Numbered from the stretch's first letter, positions 16,082 to 24,926 are shown. The stretch is DNA of 64,000 nucleotides from Polynucleobacter sp. HIN11 (GCF_030297675.1 NZ_AP028142.1:1054001-1118000), one strand, 5' to 3'. Translations and numbers: made by a program. The notes: a model not told the origin generated them from the letters alone.

Positions 16082-17116
16082 TTAGCGAATTTGATTAATT
16101 AAGGAAGCTGCGCTACTTACAACCCTATCTTGCGCAGACAATCCTGAAGTGACAACGACATACTTTCCATCGAGCGGCTCATATAAGACTACTTTTGGCT
16201 CAAACTCTTCTGGCGACTTCTTAATCCAGACAATGTTTTGATTAGCACCATTTTTAACAATTGCCGAGAATGGAATTTTGAAGCCTTTATATTTGGTCTC
16301 AGTACTAACAAACACTCTAAGCGGTTGACCAATAGGAATTCCTAGCAAATCATCATTTTTCCCAGAAAATGTAATGGGAAGTGCGAGCTCTCTCATAGAT
16401 TGACCTCCGCCCAAATACTGAAGTTCAATAGTTTTTCCAGAATATTCAATGAATCCACCAGATATATTTTTGAGCATAGTGCCGTCATAAGCTAATGCCT
16501 CAACCAATAATCGACTTGGATTTACTACCTCGAAAATTAATTGCCTTGCCTCGACCACCTGCCCAGAAACAATGCCCATCGTCGAGATAATCCCCGAAAC
16601 AGGCGCTCTCAATTCTTCATTGGCAACCGCGGCCTGAGCCTCCTCAATCGTTTTGCGAGGTACGGTATCACTTAACTCCCGCAATCGTTTTAAACGGCTT
16701 TCAGCTAAAGAACGGGTACCGCTAGGGCCAGCCTCTGGCGTTACGTAAGCAAGCACATCACCTTTCGTCACACTTTGCCCGGGCAATGGAAATCCTTTAG
16801 GTCCTGGTGTGATTCTTCCGGCAACAATCGCTTGAACCTTGCCGCCATAGTTTGGATCCATCATGACCTTGCCTGCCAAATCGAGTGTTTTAGGAAAATC
16901 GCCCTCTTGAGTCAATTCAGTCTCAACCTTCAACTGCCTTTGCGCTAACTTGGGTATAAAAAGATTGCCATTGGCTTGCCTTTTGGGAGTGTCAACACTC
17001 AGTGCAGCAGTTGAATTCTTTTCATCCCCATGATCAGATCCTGCGTATGACAAACTGAAAAAAAATAGTACGGCCGCAATCAAAATAGGTTTAAATAATG
17101 TAATAAAGATAATCAT
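16082..17116 (-). CDS. czcB: Efflux RND periplasmic adaptor subunit (CzcB-like)
   Basis: This 344-residue membrane-fusion protein has an N-terminal export signal (ILIAAVLFFFSLSYAGSDHGDEKN), a lipoyl-like half-motif (VQAIVAGRITPGPKGFPLPGQSVTKGDVLAYV), a short helical hairpin (SLAESRLKRLRELSDTVPRKTIEEAQAAV), then ELRAPVSGIISTMGIVSGQVVE and beta-barrel and membrane-proximal domains. It is shorter than classical CzcB and lacks a long histidine-rich N-terminus. Its start overlaps the stop of the preceding gene by four bases and it ends eight bases before the pump gene. Confidence 0.85.
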   Translation of the reverse strand: MIIFITLFKPILIAAVLFFFSLSYAGSDHGDEKNSTAALSVDTPKRQANGNLFIPKLAQRQLKVETELTQEGDFPKTLDLAGKVMMDPNYGGKVQAIVAGRITPGPKGFPLPGQSVTKGDVLAYVTPEAGPSGTRSLAESRLKRLRELSDTVPRKTIEEAQAAVANEELRAPVSGIISTMGIVSGQVVEARQLIFEVVNPSRLLVEALAYDGTMLKNISGGFIEYSGKTIELQYLGGGQSMRELALPITFSGKNDDLLGIPIGQPLRVFVSTETKYKGFKIPFSAIVKNGANQNIVWIKKSPEEFEPKVVLYEPLDGKYVVVTSGLSAQDRVVSSAASLINQIR

Positions 17117-17685
17117 TTGCGATCCTTAATTTGCATAAGTATTTTTTGTATTTTCGGGATGATTTGTCCGCGTTTAGAGTAAAAGCGCCAGGAAATCGCA
17201 AGCAGAACCAATACACCGATCGCCAACTTAGCAACCAACCACCAGCTAAATTTTGTAGAGTTGGTGTGTTGATTGACAAACGTAGTTGCAATAATGTCGC
17301 TTACATCACCATCAATAATGGTGATAGTTACAGGCACGAGATCACCCTTTAAGTTTTTAGCAAGAGGGCCCTCATAGACATTGCCAGGAGCTTCTTTGAG
17401 CTCAATTTTTTGGCCGTCTAGGTCAATATTGACTTGTGCAGCTTTCACAGGTTTGTTGGTTAAAAAATGATCTATGTAGAGTCGAATCAGCTTTTCATCG
17501 AAAACACCAACAACCTCATACATATCAGATTCTGCATAAAAACGGGGCAATGCTACCCCAACGGAATTAACTGCTTGACCAGCATCATGATCATGGCCCG
17601 GACCAGCAATAACTAAGTTTACAGACGCAGCTGACAGAAAAAGAACTGCGGAAAGTAGAATGAGTTTGCGTTTTAAATAATTCAT
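17113..17685 (-). CDS. Membrane-anchored periplasmic protein of the RND operon
   Basis: This is a 190-residue protein starting at ATG 17685, preceded by AAGGAT; a longer frame to 17784 runs into the upstream gene. It has a signal peptide (ILLSAVLFLSAASVNLVIA), a histidine cluster GPGHDHDAG, a beta-sandwich domain with ESDMYEVVGVFDEKLIRLYIDHF and PVTITIIDGD, and a C-terminal membrane helix (WLVAKLAIGVLVLLAISW) with a basic tail. Similar segments form the N-terminal extension of some metal-efflux adaptors, so this may be a split-off adaptor domain. Its position between the outer-membrane and adaptor genes supports a role in delivering metal to the pump. Confidence 0.6.
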   Translation of the reverse strand: MNYLKRKLILLSAVLFLSAASVNLVIAGPGHDHDAGQAVNSVGVALPRFYAESDMYEVVGVFDEKLIRLYIDHFLTNKPVKAAQVNIDLDGQKIELKEAPGNVYEGPLAKNLKGDLVPVTITIIDGDVSDIIATTFVNQHTNSTKFSWWLVAKLAIGVLVLLAISWRFYSKRGQIIPKIQKILMQIKDRK

Positions 17686-17695
17686 CGATAAATCC

Positions 17696-18982
17696 TTATT
17701 CCGGTAACAGCCCAAGGGCTTGGCGTAAATTTGAAATGGCCACTGCGTAATTAATTTTTGCAACAGCAGCTTGTCGGCTTGCATCCGATGCCTCTAACTC
17801 AATACGCAATCTTGTAGGTAAATCCGTCTCACCAAATCGAAACGACTTTTCAAAAAAAGATCGTGTTTCATTAGCCAATACGGCTCTTTTTTCAGATGAG
17901 TCGGCTTTTAGTCGAGCAGTCTTTACCAGCAAAACACTTGACTCAATATTCGAGAGAGTCCTCTCCCTTTCAAGCGCCAACTGCGACTCAGCTTCTACCA
18001 TTTCAGCAGTTGTTGTTGCTAATTTATTTTGATAGCGAGAATCCGAACCAAACGGAATGCGTATTCCTAGAGTAATGGATTGTTGAAATGGAACACCATA
18101 AACATCCCGCCCTCTTGTTGTCAGAAGTTGCAATTCCGGTGTTGATCGCGTTTGCGCTTTAGCTAGTGAAACTGCTTTCTTAGCTACCTCAAGCTGATCA
18201 AGTAATGCTGCTACTACTGGTAAATTGAAATCTAGACTCGATAAATTATCCGGAACCTTTGGGATTGGCTCAGCAAGCTGATTTAATAATCCGGTCTTGA
18301 TAGATTTTTCCACCATACCAACACCCAACAATGAGCGAACCTTTTGCTCTGCATTGATAAAGTTGGCTTGAGCTTCAGCTAGACTTGCTTCTGCATTGGC
18401 TAATGCGCCATTAGCTTGATGCAAATCTGCACGCGATAAGTCTCCAGCCCTAAATCTTTTTTCTACATCAAAACTTAGTGCCTTTGCGTTTTGAAATCTA
18501 CCATTAGCCAAATCTAACTCTACGCTAGATCGTTTATATGACCAGTAAGCATCGCGAACTTCAGCGGCCACTTTCAGTTGAATTAGAAGATACTGAGAAA
18601 GCAATCTCTTATATTCAGCATCCGCTAACCCGATAGAATTGGCGCGCTCACCCCACAACCAAAGCGGGATGCCCAGACCCGCAATGGTCTCGCTTGCACC
18701 TTGATTGCTATTCGCTCTATCAGTTTTTTGAGCGATCTCAATAGATGCAGGGCTAGCCAAGAAGCTACTTGCAATCTTTTGCTTCGCTAATGCAGCATCC
18801 ACTCTGAATTGATACGATTTTGACTCAGGCTGACGCTCCCAAGCTATTTCATACAGGGACTTTAATTCGCGCTTATTCAGCTTTGCATCATCGGCATAGG
18901 CAAATATTGACCAGAATATCGATGGAATGCAAAGCATCCAAACAGAAAAATTTCGCCACAACGGCATTTTCTCTCGAAACAT
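17696..18982 (-). CDS. czcC: Outer-membrane efflux protein, TolC/CzcC family
   Basis: This 428-residue protein has a signal peptide (SVWMLCIPSIFWSIFAYA) and two long coiled-coil repeats typical of TolC-like trimers: one at about residues 125-210 (LAEAQANFINAEQKVRSLLGVG) and one near the end (AAVAKINYAVAISNLRQALGLLPE). It forms the outer-membrane channel of the tripartite metal exporter. It lies first of the four export genes, ten bases before the membrane-anchored protein gene. Confidence 0.85.
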   Translation of the reverse strand: MFREKMPLWRNFSVWMLCIPSIFWSIFAYADDAKLNKRELKSLYEIAWERQPESKSYQFRVDAALAKQKIASSFLASPASIEIAQKTDRANSNQGASETIAGLGIPLWLWGERANSIGLADAEYKRLLSQYLLIQLKVAAEVRDAYWSYKRSSVELDLANGRFQNAKALSFDVEKRFRAGDLSRADLHQANGALANAEASLAEAQANFINAEQKVRSLLGVGMVEKSIKTGLLNQLAEPIPKVPDNLSSLDFNLPVVAALLDQLEVAKKAVSLAKAQTRSTPELQLLTTRGRDVYGVPFQQSITLGIRIPFGSDSRYQNKLATTTAEMVEAESQLALERERTLSNIESSVLLVKTARLKADSSEKRAVLANETRSFFEKSFRFGETDLPTRLRIELEASDASRQAAVAKINYAVAISNLRQALGLLPE

Positions 18983-19057
18983 AACAACTCCATTTGATTT
19001 AACAATTGAGAGTTGACGAGAATTTTTTAGTTGAGTTTAGGGATGGTTCTCGCCAAC

Positions 19058-19393
19058 TTAAGCGAGAGGAATCCAATTAGGCTTATATGGCGGAGGGATA
19101 CTAAGATCGGGGAAATGCAGATCGATAGCTATTACAAAGTGAAGCTTATTTAGATAAAGATAACTTACGCTGGATTCGTTGAAAAAGGACGAGTGGGTTA
19201 AATGACATGTTCCGCAATCAGAATCATTAGCTAAATTTGACCCGACCTTTTCTGTGGGCACTTTATGGTCATGCTCATGGTGCCCCGGGTGAGAAATGGT
19301 GGACTGCTCATGAAGGCAATAGCTCGCAACTACTGCAAACGACGTTTGCAGCCCAATAAAAAACACAGCAGCGAGAATTATTAATCTTTTCAC
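19058..19393 (-). CDS. CzcI-like small exported protein
   Basis: This is a protein of about 111 residues from a GTG start at 19393; an in-frame ATG at 19444 would give 128 residues with an unusual long N-terminus. It has a signal peptide (LIILAAVFFIGLQTSFA), a histidine stretch (HPGHHEHDHK), a pair of cysteines in DCGTCH and a proline-rich end (SIPPPYKPNW). These features match CzcI-type proteins that sit at the head of czc operons and are thought to bind metal or modulate induction. It precedes czcC by 75 bases on the same strand. Confidence 0.65.
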   Translation of the reverse strand: MKRLIILAAVFFIGLQTSFAVVASYCLHEQSTISHPGHHEHDHKVPTEKVGSNLANDSDCGTCHLTHSSFFNESSVSYLYLNKLHFVIAIDLHFPDLSIPPPYKPNWIPLA

Positions 19394-19576
19394 AGTCTTA
19401 TTTTTACACACTTCTTTAATTCGTGCACACCTTCCAAAATACATAAAAATAGGCTGATAATTGGCTTTATTGGATTAGGCGGACCAACGGACAATTCATC
19501 TGCTGATCCGAATATTTCTTAATATGATACTAGGCAATCATTTCACGATAAGTACAAGAGCCTAGCCTCCCACTAT

Positions 19577-20095
19577 TTACTTTTTGGGCTGATCCATCCA
19601 TATATAATTTTGTTGCATCATTTGATTCATCATATTTTGTTGCATGCCCATGTATTGTTCCATCATGTATTGGCGTTGCTTTAACTGCTCTGGAGTTAAC
19701 TTGGAGTAATACGGACTCATTCCATTCCAATCCATCATCGGACCCATCATGTGGCCGCCCATCTTGCCCCCATTGCCACCACAACACCCCATCATTCCCG
19801 AGTTCCACATGCCTTGCATCATATTCATATTGCCTTGCATTGTGTTCCAGTGATTCTGTATGAGCTTTTGTCTTTCTTGAGGATCTTTAGTGGCACGAAT
19901 CTTATCCATCTGCTCTTGCATCTTTTTAAAGTTCTCCTGGATTTGAGCCGCCTGCTTGTCAAACTCTGCAACATCAACATTTTTTTGTTGGGTCTGCGTA
20001 GTCCTAGTACCCGTTCCTGCTGATTGCGCTAAAACGGGCGTACTCAATAAAACACCTAAACTTAAACCAGCAATCCATCCTAGCTTTTTCATCAT
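19577..20095 (-). CDS. Methionine-rich periplasmic metal-binding protein
   Basis: This 172-residue exported protein has a signal peptide ending PVLAQ, then a helical, glutamine-rich part and a second half extremely rich in methionine (NMNMMQGMWNSGMMG, a GGHMMGPMM run, then MMEQYMGMQQNMMNQMMQQ), plus CCGGNGG. Methionine clusters of this kind bind Cu(I) or Ag(I) in the oxidising periplasm, so the neighbouring pump may handle copper as well as divalent metals. It is co-directional with the RND operon but separated from czcI by about 180 bases. Confidence 0.6.
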   Translation of the reverse strand: MMKKLGWIAGLSLGVLLSTPVLAQSAGTGTRTTQTQQKNVDVAEFDKQAAQIQENFKKMQEQMDKIRATKDPQERQKLIQNHWNTMQGNMNMMQGMWNSGMMGCCGGNGGKMGGHMMGPMMDWNGMSPYYSKLTPEQLKQRQYMMEQYMGMQQNMMNQMMQQNYIWMDQPKK

Positions 20096-20287
20096 AGCGC
20101 TCCTTCTGTTGAATGCTTAATTTTCAAAAACAATCATGTCTGCATATTCCATTGAGATCTTATTTTTGGCGTCTGTCAATCTCGCAAGTTGATAAAAATC
20201 ACAATTAGCTTGATTTTTTCGATAAATTGATCTGGGATTGCCAGGATTGAGCATGTCCACTAACCCTTAACCGTTGCTTAAAACACT

Positions 20288-22480
20288 CTAATTACGCAAT
20301 AGCCGCAATCCGTTAGCCACTACCAACAAGCTAGCCCCCATGTCAGCAAAAACTGCCATCCACATAGTTGCCTGTCCTGTAAAAGTCAGCGCAAAAAATA
20401 TCGCCTTAATGCCAAGCGCCAAGGTAATGTTTTGATACAAAATATTGGCCGTTGTTTGGGATAACCTAACAAAGCTAGGTATCTTTCTTAAATCATCATC
20501 CATTAATGCCACATCTGCTGCCTCAATAGCTGTATCAGTTCCTGCGCTTCCCATGGCAAATCCAATACTTGCCTTTGCTAAAGCTGGCGCATCATTAATG
20601 CCGTCACCAACCATGCCAACCTTGCCATCAGGATTTTTGTTTAGTATTTCATCAATGATTTTAAGTTTGTCTTCAGGTAATAAATTGCCCTTAATTACGT
20701 CAACACCCACTTCCTGGCCAATAGCCTCTGCCGTATAGACATTATCACCAGTAAGCATCATCGTTCTGATGCTCAAATGATGAAGGTCTTTAATGGCTTG
20801 CTTGCTGGTATCCCTCACTGTATCAGCGACTGCTATCAATGCTAATACTTGTGATGAGTTAGTAAGCATCACTACGGTTTTGCCTTGTTGCTCTAACGGA
20901 AGTAGTTGAGCTTCAATTTCAGGCGAGCATAAGCCTAGCTCCTCAATCAGGCGGTGATTGCCCAGTTGATAAGTAACCCCTTCAAGAGTGCCTCGAACTC
21001 CTCTGCCCAAGATGGCCTCAAACTTATCCACTTCAATTAATGAAAGATTGTTTTCCGCAGCACTATCGGTAATCGCTAAAGATACGGGATGGTCTGAACG
21101 GGCCGCTAAGCTGGCAGCAACTTGATGCGTATGCTTGGCCTCACCGCCCAAAATAATTAAATCGGTTTGCTTAGGTTTGCCATAGGTAATCGTTCCTGTC
21201 TTATCCAGTGCCAAAACTTTCATATGGCGTCCCATCTCAAGAAAGACGCCGCCCTTTACTAAGATGCCTTTACGTGCGGCAGCAGCCAATCCACTAACAA
21301 TCGTCACTGGCGTGGAAATGACCAAAGCACATGGGCAAGCAATGACTAACATCACTAACGCTTTATAAATCCAGTCATGCCACGACATACCTAGAGCCAA
21401 CGGAGGAATGACAGCCACCAATACCGCAATTAAGAAAACAGTTGGCGTATAAATCTTCGCAAACTGATCAACAAATCTCTGTGTTGGGGCACGACTGCCC
21501 TGAGCCGCCTCTACCGCATGAATAATTCGGGCAAGCGTAGAGCCTGTTGAGGTTGCTGTCACCTTAAACTGAAAAGAACCTGTTTGATTAATGGTTCCCG
21601 CAAAAACAGTATCGCCTTGCACCTTATCAATTGGCAAACTCTCACCCGTTATAGGCGCTTGATTGACTGTTGAATTCCCGCTTATGAGTACGCCATCTAA
21701 CGCGATACGCTCCCCTGGGCGAACTTGAACGATTGAGCCTAAAGTAATGGATTTGACTGGAGTTGGCAACCAACTGCCATCAGCTTGAAGCACGGTAGCT
21801 ATCTCTGGCGTTAAATCTAATAAACCACTAATCGCATTACGAGCACGGTCAAGGGACTTAGCCTCAATTACTTCAGCCATTGAAAATAAGAACATCACCA
21901 TAGCGGCTTCAGGCCAACTACCAATTGCCATCCCACCGGTCACCGCAACCGACATAAGGGCATTGATATTTAGATTGCCATTCTTTAGGGCAATCCAACC
22001 CTTTTTATACGTTGTTAGGCCACCACTAGCAATAGAGAATATAACCAAGGCAATCACAAGATACTGACTACTAAGTTGGTTTACCTCAAATGGGAAGAAC
22101 TCAATTAACTCAGCCAAAGCAGCCGTCACACCAGCGATAGCTAGTGGCCACCAATTTGTTTTGGCTGGCTGTTGATGTCTTGAGCTTTTAGTGGGCGAAC
22201 CCTCTTCAAGAACCGCTTTCATGCCAACACTCACTAAAGCAGATTGAATTGTCTCAAGCGAATCTAAGTTATGACTTACCGAAAGTTTTCGTTGAATCAA
22301 GTTGAAATCTAACCCCGCAATGCCTTCAACCGTAGCTAGCCTCTTTCGGATTAACGCCTCCTCCGTTGGGCAATCCATATTCTCAATATGAAAGACGGCT
22401 TTATTCCCACCAACAGATGATGTAGATGGTTGCGGTGTGGCAGGCGAAGAACAGCCGCAAGAAGACTGGCACTGACTCAT
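20288..22480 (-). CDS. zntA: Zn/Cd/Pb-exporting P-type ATPase (ZntA/CadA)
   Basis: This 730-residue P1B-type ATPase starts with a cysteine-rich tail (CQSSCGC), followed by a heavy-metal domain whose loop reads IENMDCPTEE, the CadA/ZntA form. Further motifs are TGES in the actuator domain, the membrane CPC (ACPCALVIS), phosphorylation DKTGT, SDHPVS and GDGINDAPAL. The last helix contains FADMGASLLVVANGLRLL with the aspartate required for Zn2+ release in ZntA. It exports Zn2+, Cd2+ or Pb2+ from the cytoplasm. It is divergent from a PbrR/CadR-type regulator and carries a matching MerR-type promoter. Confidence 0.93.
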   Translation of the reverse strand: MSQCQSSCGCSSPATPQPSTSSVGGNKAVFHIENMDCPTEEALIRKRLATVEGIAGLDFNLIQRKLSVSHNLDSLETIQSALVSVGMKAVLEEGSPTKSSRHQQPAKTNWWPLAIAGVTAALAELIEFFPFEVNQLSSQYLVIALVIFSIASGGLTTYKKGWIALKNGNLNINALMSVAVTGGMAIGSWPEAAMVMFLFSMAEVIEAKSLDRARNAISGLLDLTPEIATVLQADGSWLPTPVKSITLGSIVQVRPGERIALDGVLISGNSTVNQAPITGESLPIDKVQGDTVFAGTINQTGSFQFKVTATSTGSTLARIIHAVEAAQGSRAPTQRFVDQFAKIYTPTVFLIAVLVAVIPPLALGMSWHDWIYKALVMLVIACPCALVISTPVTIVSGLAAAARKGILVKGGVFLEMGRHMKVLALDKTGTITYGKPKQTDLIILGGEAKHTHQVAASLAARSDHPVSLAITDSAAENNLSLIEVDKFEAILGRGVRGTLEGVTYQLGNHRLIEELGLCSPEIEAQLLPLEQQGKTVVMLTNSSQVLALIAVADTVRDTSKQAIKDLHHLSIRTMMLTGDNVYTAEAIGQEVGVDVIKGNLLPEDKLKIIDEILNKNPDGKVGMVGDGINDAPALAKASIGFAMGSAGTDTAIEAADVALMDDDLRKIPSFVRLSQTTANILYQNITLALGIKAIFFALTFTGQATMWMAVFADMGASLLVVANGLRLLRN

Positions 22481-22512
22481 TTCAATAACCTAACTATTTT
22501 TAACATTTGTCT

Positions 22513-22543
22513 ATTAAAAAGCCTATAGTAGCTATAGAGTCAA
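22513..22543 (-). promoter_or_regulatory. MerR-type promoter of zntA
   Basis: On the minus strand TTGACT and TTTAAT are separated by 19 bases, the over-long spacing that needs a MerR-family activator to twist the DNA. The spacer holds the dyad CTATAG-CTA-CTATAG where the regulator should bind. Confidence 0.85.
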
Positions 22544-22584
22544 GAAATTAAAATAGTTAAATAAATGCCATTGAGGTGAACCCA

Positions 22585-22989
22585 ATGAAAATCGGTGAAT
22601 TAGCCAAAGTTACAGATACTCAAGTAGAAACCATTCGTTTTTATGAACAGGAGGGTTTATTGCCTAAACCCGCTAGAACTGAAGGCAATTTTCGGATTTA
22701 TGGCCAACAGCACTTACAGCGCCTCACGTTTATTCGACATTGCCGCTCATTGGACATGGCTTTAAATGAAATTAGGCAACTACTTCGTTTTAAGGACTTG
22801 CCCAATGAAAACTGCGGCTCTGTTAATAATTTTCTTGATTCCCATATAGAAACCGTAACCAACCGCATAAAAGATTTACGACAACTTGAAAAACAATTAA
22901 GAGAGCTAAGGGAGCTATGCCACGCTAATCAAGACTCGGCTCATTGCGGAATTCTGAACGAATTGTCGCAACCTGTGAAATCACTATGA
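22585..22989 (+). CDS. MerR-family Cd(II)/Pb(II)-responsive regulator (CadR/PbrR)
   Basis: This 134-residue protein from ATG 22585 (GAGGTG upstream; a GTG at 22576 is the alternative) has the MerR winged helix (MKIGELAKVTDTQVETIRFYEQEGLLP), a dimer helix and metal-site cysteines at about 53, 77, 112 and 121. The C112-x8-C121 spacing with C77 matches PbrR-type lead/cadmium sensors. It is transcribed divergently from zntA and should activate the 19-base-spacer promoter when metal is bound. Confidence 0.88.
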   Translation: MKIGELAKVTDTQVETIRFYEQEGLLPKPARTEGNFRIYGQQHLQRLTFIRHCRSLDMALNEIRQLLRFKDLPNENCGSVNNFLDSHIETVTNRIKDLRQLEKQLRELRELCHANQDSAHCGILNELSQPVKSL

Positions 22990-23039
22990 GACAATTTCTC
23001 GCCTCATAGTTAGATTATTTCTTATTAAAGAAAAGGTGC

Positions 23040-23441
23040 TTGACTAAGGCGGCTATTGCCGATAAGGTCGGCGTTATGACTGAAGGTAAAGTAGTTCAAT
23101 GGGATACCCCTTATGAGCTTTATCACAAGCCCGCCAATCGCTATGTAGCAGACTTTATAGGTCGCGGAGTATTTATTAAAGGTGTTGTGCAGACCAACAA
23201 CAAAGTCAAAATTGAGTTAGGTGAACTCGAGCTAGACAAAGATTATTCAAAGGATGTTGGTAAAGAAATTGATGTGCTATTGCGTGCGGATGATATTCAA
23301 CATGATGATCACAGCCCCATGCAGGCTGAAGTTGTCCGTAAAGTCTTCAGAGGTGCAGACTTTTTATACACGCTAAGGCTTGCTTCAGGCGTTGAAGTGC
23401 TTGCCTTTGTCCCCAGTCATCATGATCATGCCGCGGCGTGA
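23040..23441 (+). pseudogene. C-terminal remnant of an ABC transporter ATP-binding protein (FbpC/PotA type)
   Basis: About 133 codons remain. The first part (AAIADKVGVMTEGKVVQWDTPYELY, then VADFIG) is the sequence that follows the switch histidine in CUT1/FbpC-type ATPases, and the rest is the TOBE regulatory domain, ending VEVLAFVPSHHDHAAA. Walker A, signature and Walker B are all missing, so it cannot work as an ATPase. It begins abruptly 50 bases after the regulator gene, which marks a rearrangement junction. Confidence 0.7.
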
Positions 23442-23552
23442 ATGGGCTGGTCGGCTATTGTCAGTAACCAAAACTGACTGAGAAACTTTGAAAATTTGAT
23501 GGGCAATTGCTGACCCAATATCACCACAACCCTCGATAACAATTAGTGCCAT
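23385..23552 (-). pseudogene. N-terminal remnant of an XdhC/YqeB-like protein
   Basis: A 55-codon frame begins MALIVIEGCGDIGSAIAHQI and continues VLVTDNSRPAHSRRGM, resembling the nucleotide-binding start of XdhC/YqeB-type (EF2563) molybdenum-hydroxylase accessory proteins. The similarity ends where the frame runs into the antisense of the ABC remnant, so the rest of the gene was lost. It is too short to be functional. Confidence 0.4.
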
Positions 23553-23701
23553 ATCAATAAATGATTACATTTGATTAAATCATTATCGAACAAATCAATC
23601 AGTATTTTTAACAGATAGTTATTCTTGATTGGAGTATTGAGGTTGACTACATTAAATTAAGGATTAGTTAGTAATAGTCCGGTTTACATATCTCCATTCA
23701 C

Positions 23702-23724
23702 GCCACCATCAAGGTGGCTTTTTT
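23702..23724 (+). terminator. Rho-independent terminator
   Basis: GCCACC, loop ATCAA and GGTGGC are followed by six T. No gene directly upstream is visible: 23553-23701 is AT-rich and empty. It is probably a leftover of the rearranged region and now shields the small genes on the other strand. Confidence 0.75.
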
Positions 23725-23773
23725 GGGACTTTCAAACCTGCCTAGCAGTATCCTAAGCTTCTGATTTTAATCT

Positions 23774-23938
23774 TTAATTAGATGCTATATTCAAACTAGC
23801 CTGTGCTCGCCGAATCTGCTGCCTGGCTCGTTCCGCTTTTACTGCTTGTTGGGCTTGCTTGACTCGCGCTTGCATATTTTTAATGCGTTGTTGATCAGGT
23901 GTCAGCGGACGCTGAGGTTTAATTTCCGCAATCCGCAT
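23774..23938 (-). CDS. Small basic hypothetical protein of the mobile-element core
   Basis: This is a 54-residue protein beginning MRIAEIKPQRPLTPDQQRIK and continuing as a highly charged helix rich in Arg, Lys, Gln and Ala. Its start overlaps the stop of the preceding small gene in TGATG, a translational coupling signature. Short proteins with a PLTPxQxRI start and such a helix accompany integrative elements and plasmids; no function is known. Co-directional with two further genes upstream. Confidence 0.5.
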   Translation of the reverse strand: MRIAEIKPQRPLTPDQQRIKNMQARVKQAQQAVKAERARQQIRRAQASLNIASN

Positions 23939-24087
23939 CAGTGCCCCACCTGCTGCGGAACTTGCAATACATTCGCAGCACCAAATTGCGCTTGCAGAAT
24001 TTTTGTAGCCTCCAAGCTGGTCTTAGCCATGACCATGGTTTGCACCACCATCCCCGAAGCTCGTACTAGGCATTGAAACTGTTTCAT
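23938..24087 (-). CDS. Small hypothetical protein of the mobile-element core
   Basis: This 49-residue protein starts MKQFQCLVRASGMVVQTMVM and ends LQVPQQVGH. It begins 49 bases after the gene at 24137-24580 and its stop overlaps the start of the next small gene. I see no named domain; the amphipathic centre (AKTSLEATKILQAQFGAANVL) could be a helical pair. Confidence 0.45.
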   Translation of the reverse strand: MKQFQCLVRASGMVVQTMVMAKTSLEATKILQAQFGAANVLQVPQQVGH

Positions 24088-24136
24088 ATGAGTATTTAGC
24101 GCTGACTAAGAAAACCGTCCTGATAAAGGACGCTGG

Positions 24137-24580
24137 TTAGCGTCGAAAGCCACTACGCAGACTTTGGCTGGCTAATTCAATCTGAGAATCCAACTCCCCT
24201 GCCTCAACAGCGGTTTTGATGACCTCCAAGGTTTTGATGAGATCGGCGGCACTGGCGACCTCAATGCTGCTCATGCCTTTGGCCAGTTCCAAGGTATAGC
24301 TACCATAGCGAATGGCGATGCAGACTTTTCCAGCCTCACTTTGAAACCACCAGGGTTTAATCCTTTTGGGCACTTCCACCTGTTTCTTCACACCGGATTC
24401 GGGATCTCGAACGCTTCTAAATTTATGGATCACAAACGGAGTGCCATCGATCTGGCTTTTGGCCAACTGGATCTGCTCCCAGAGTTTGGCTGCCAACTTG
24501 TTCCTGCGAACTACGATCACCGGCATATGGCGGGGCTTTTTGTCTGCTACTAGTTTTAATTCACTTATTACAGTCATCAT
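24137..24580 (-). CDS. Hypothetical protein, DUF6641-like
   Basis: This 147-residue protein starts at ATG 24580, preceded by GAGGAG; the frame is open further but that part is not coding-like. It contains VIVVRRNKLAAKLWEQIQLAKSQ, then RIKPWW and ELAKGMSSIEVASAADLIKTLEVIKTAVEAGELD. This layout is shared by a family of short proteins in betaproteobacterial mobile elements that I believe is DUF6641. No catalytic motif is visible. It heads a three-gene minus-strand operon divergent from the gene at 24927. Confidence 0.6.
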   Translation of the reverse strand: MMTVISELKLVADKKPRHMPVIVVRRNKLAAKLWEQIQLAKSQIDGTPFVIHKFRSVRDPESGVKKQVEVPKRIKPWWFQSEAGKVCIAIRYGSYTLELAKGMSSIEVASAADLIKTLEVIKTAVEAGELDSQIELASQSLRSGFRR

Positions 24581-24718
24581 GTTCTCCTCTTTTAAGGTAC
24601 TTGCAATAAGTGTGTGATCGATTGATGTTTTGGACGACCTCTTTTTGGTCGATGGGCTGATTTGGCTCATTTTGGATGGGAAAAATACGGTTTTTATTAG
24701 CAAGAGATAAATATTTAC

Positions 24719-24766
24719 GAGTCGCAAAGTGAGTTGCTATATGAGTTGCAATGAGAGGCGTATGTG
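24719..24766. repeat. Four 12-bp iteron-like direct repeats
   Basis: Units GAGTCGCAAAGT, GAGTTGCTATAT, GAGTTGCAATGA and GAGGCGTATGTG follow each other without gaps. They lie in the 346-base gap between the divergent genes at 24580 and 24927. A period near one helical turn suggests cooperative binding by one protein, as in replication iterons or operators. The rest of the gap shows no gene. Confidence 0.5.
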
Positions 24767-24926
24767 AAATGGTTGCTAGATGCGGCAGTTGGGTGCAATT
24801 GGGGACAAATGAGTAGTTCTGAACTCAATACCCGCATCCAGTGCAACAGCAACCAGTTCTTGGATCTGCCTCTCTTGGTAACTCAGGCAACACTGCGACT
24901 TCTTTCAAACATAAAGGAGATTAAAA

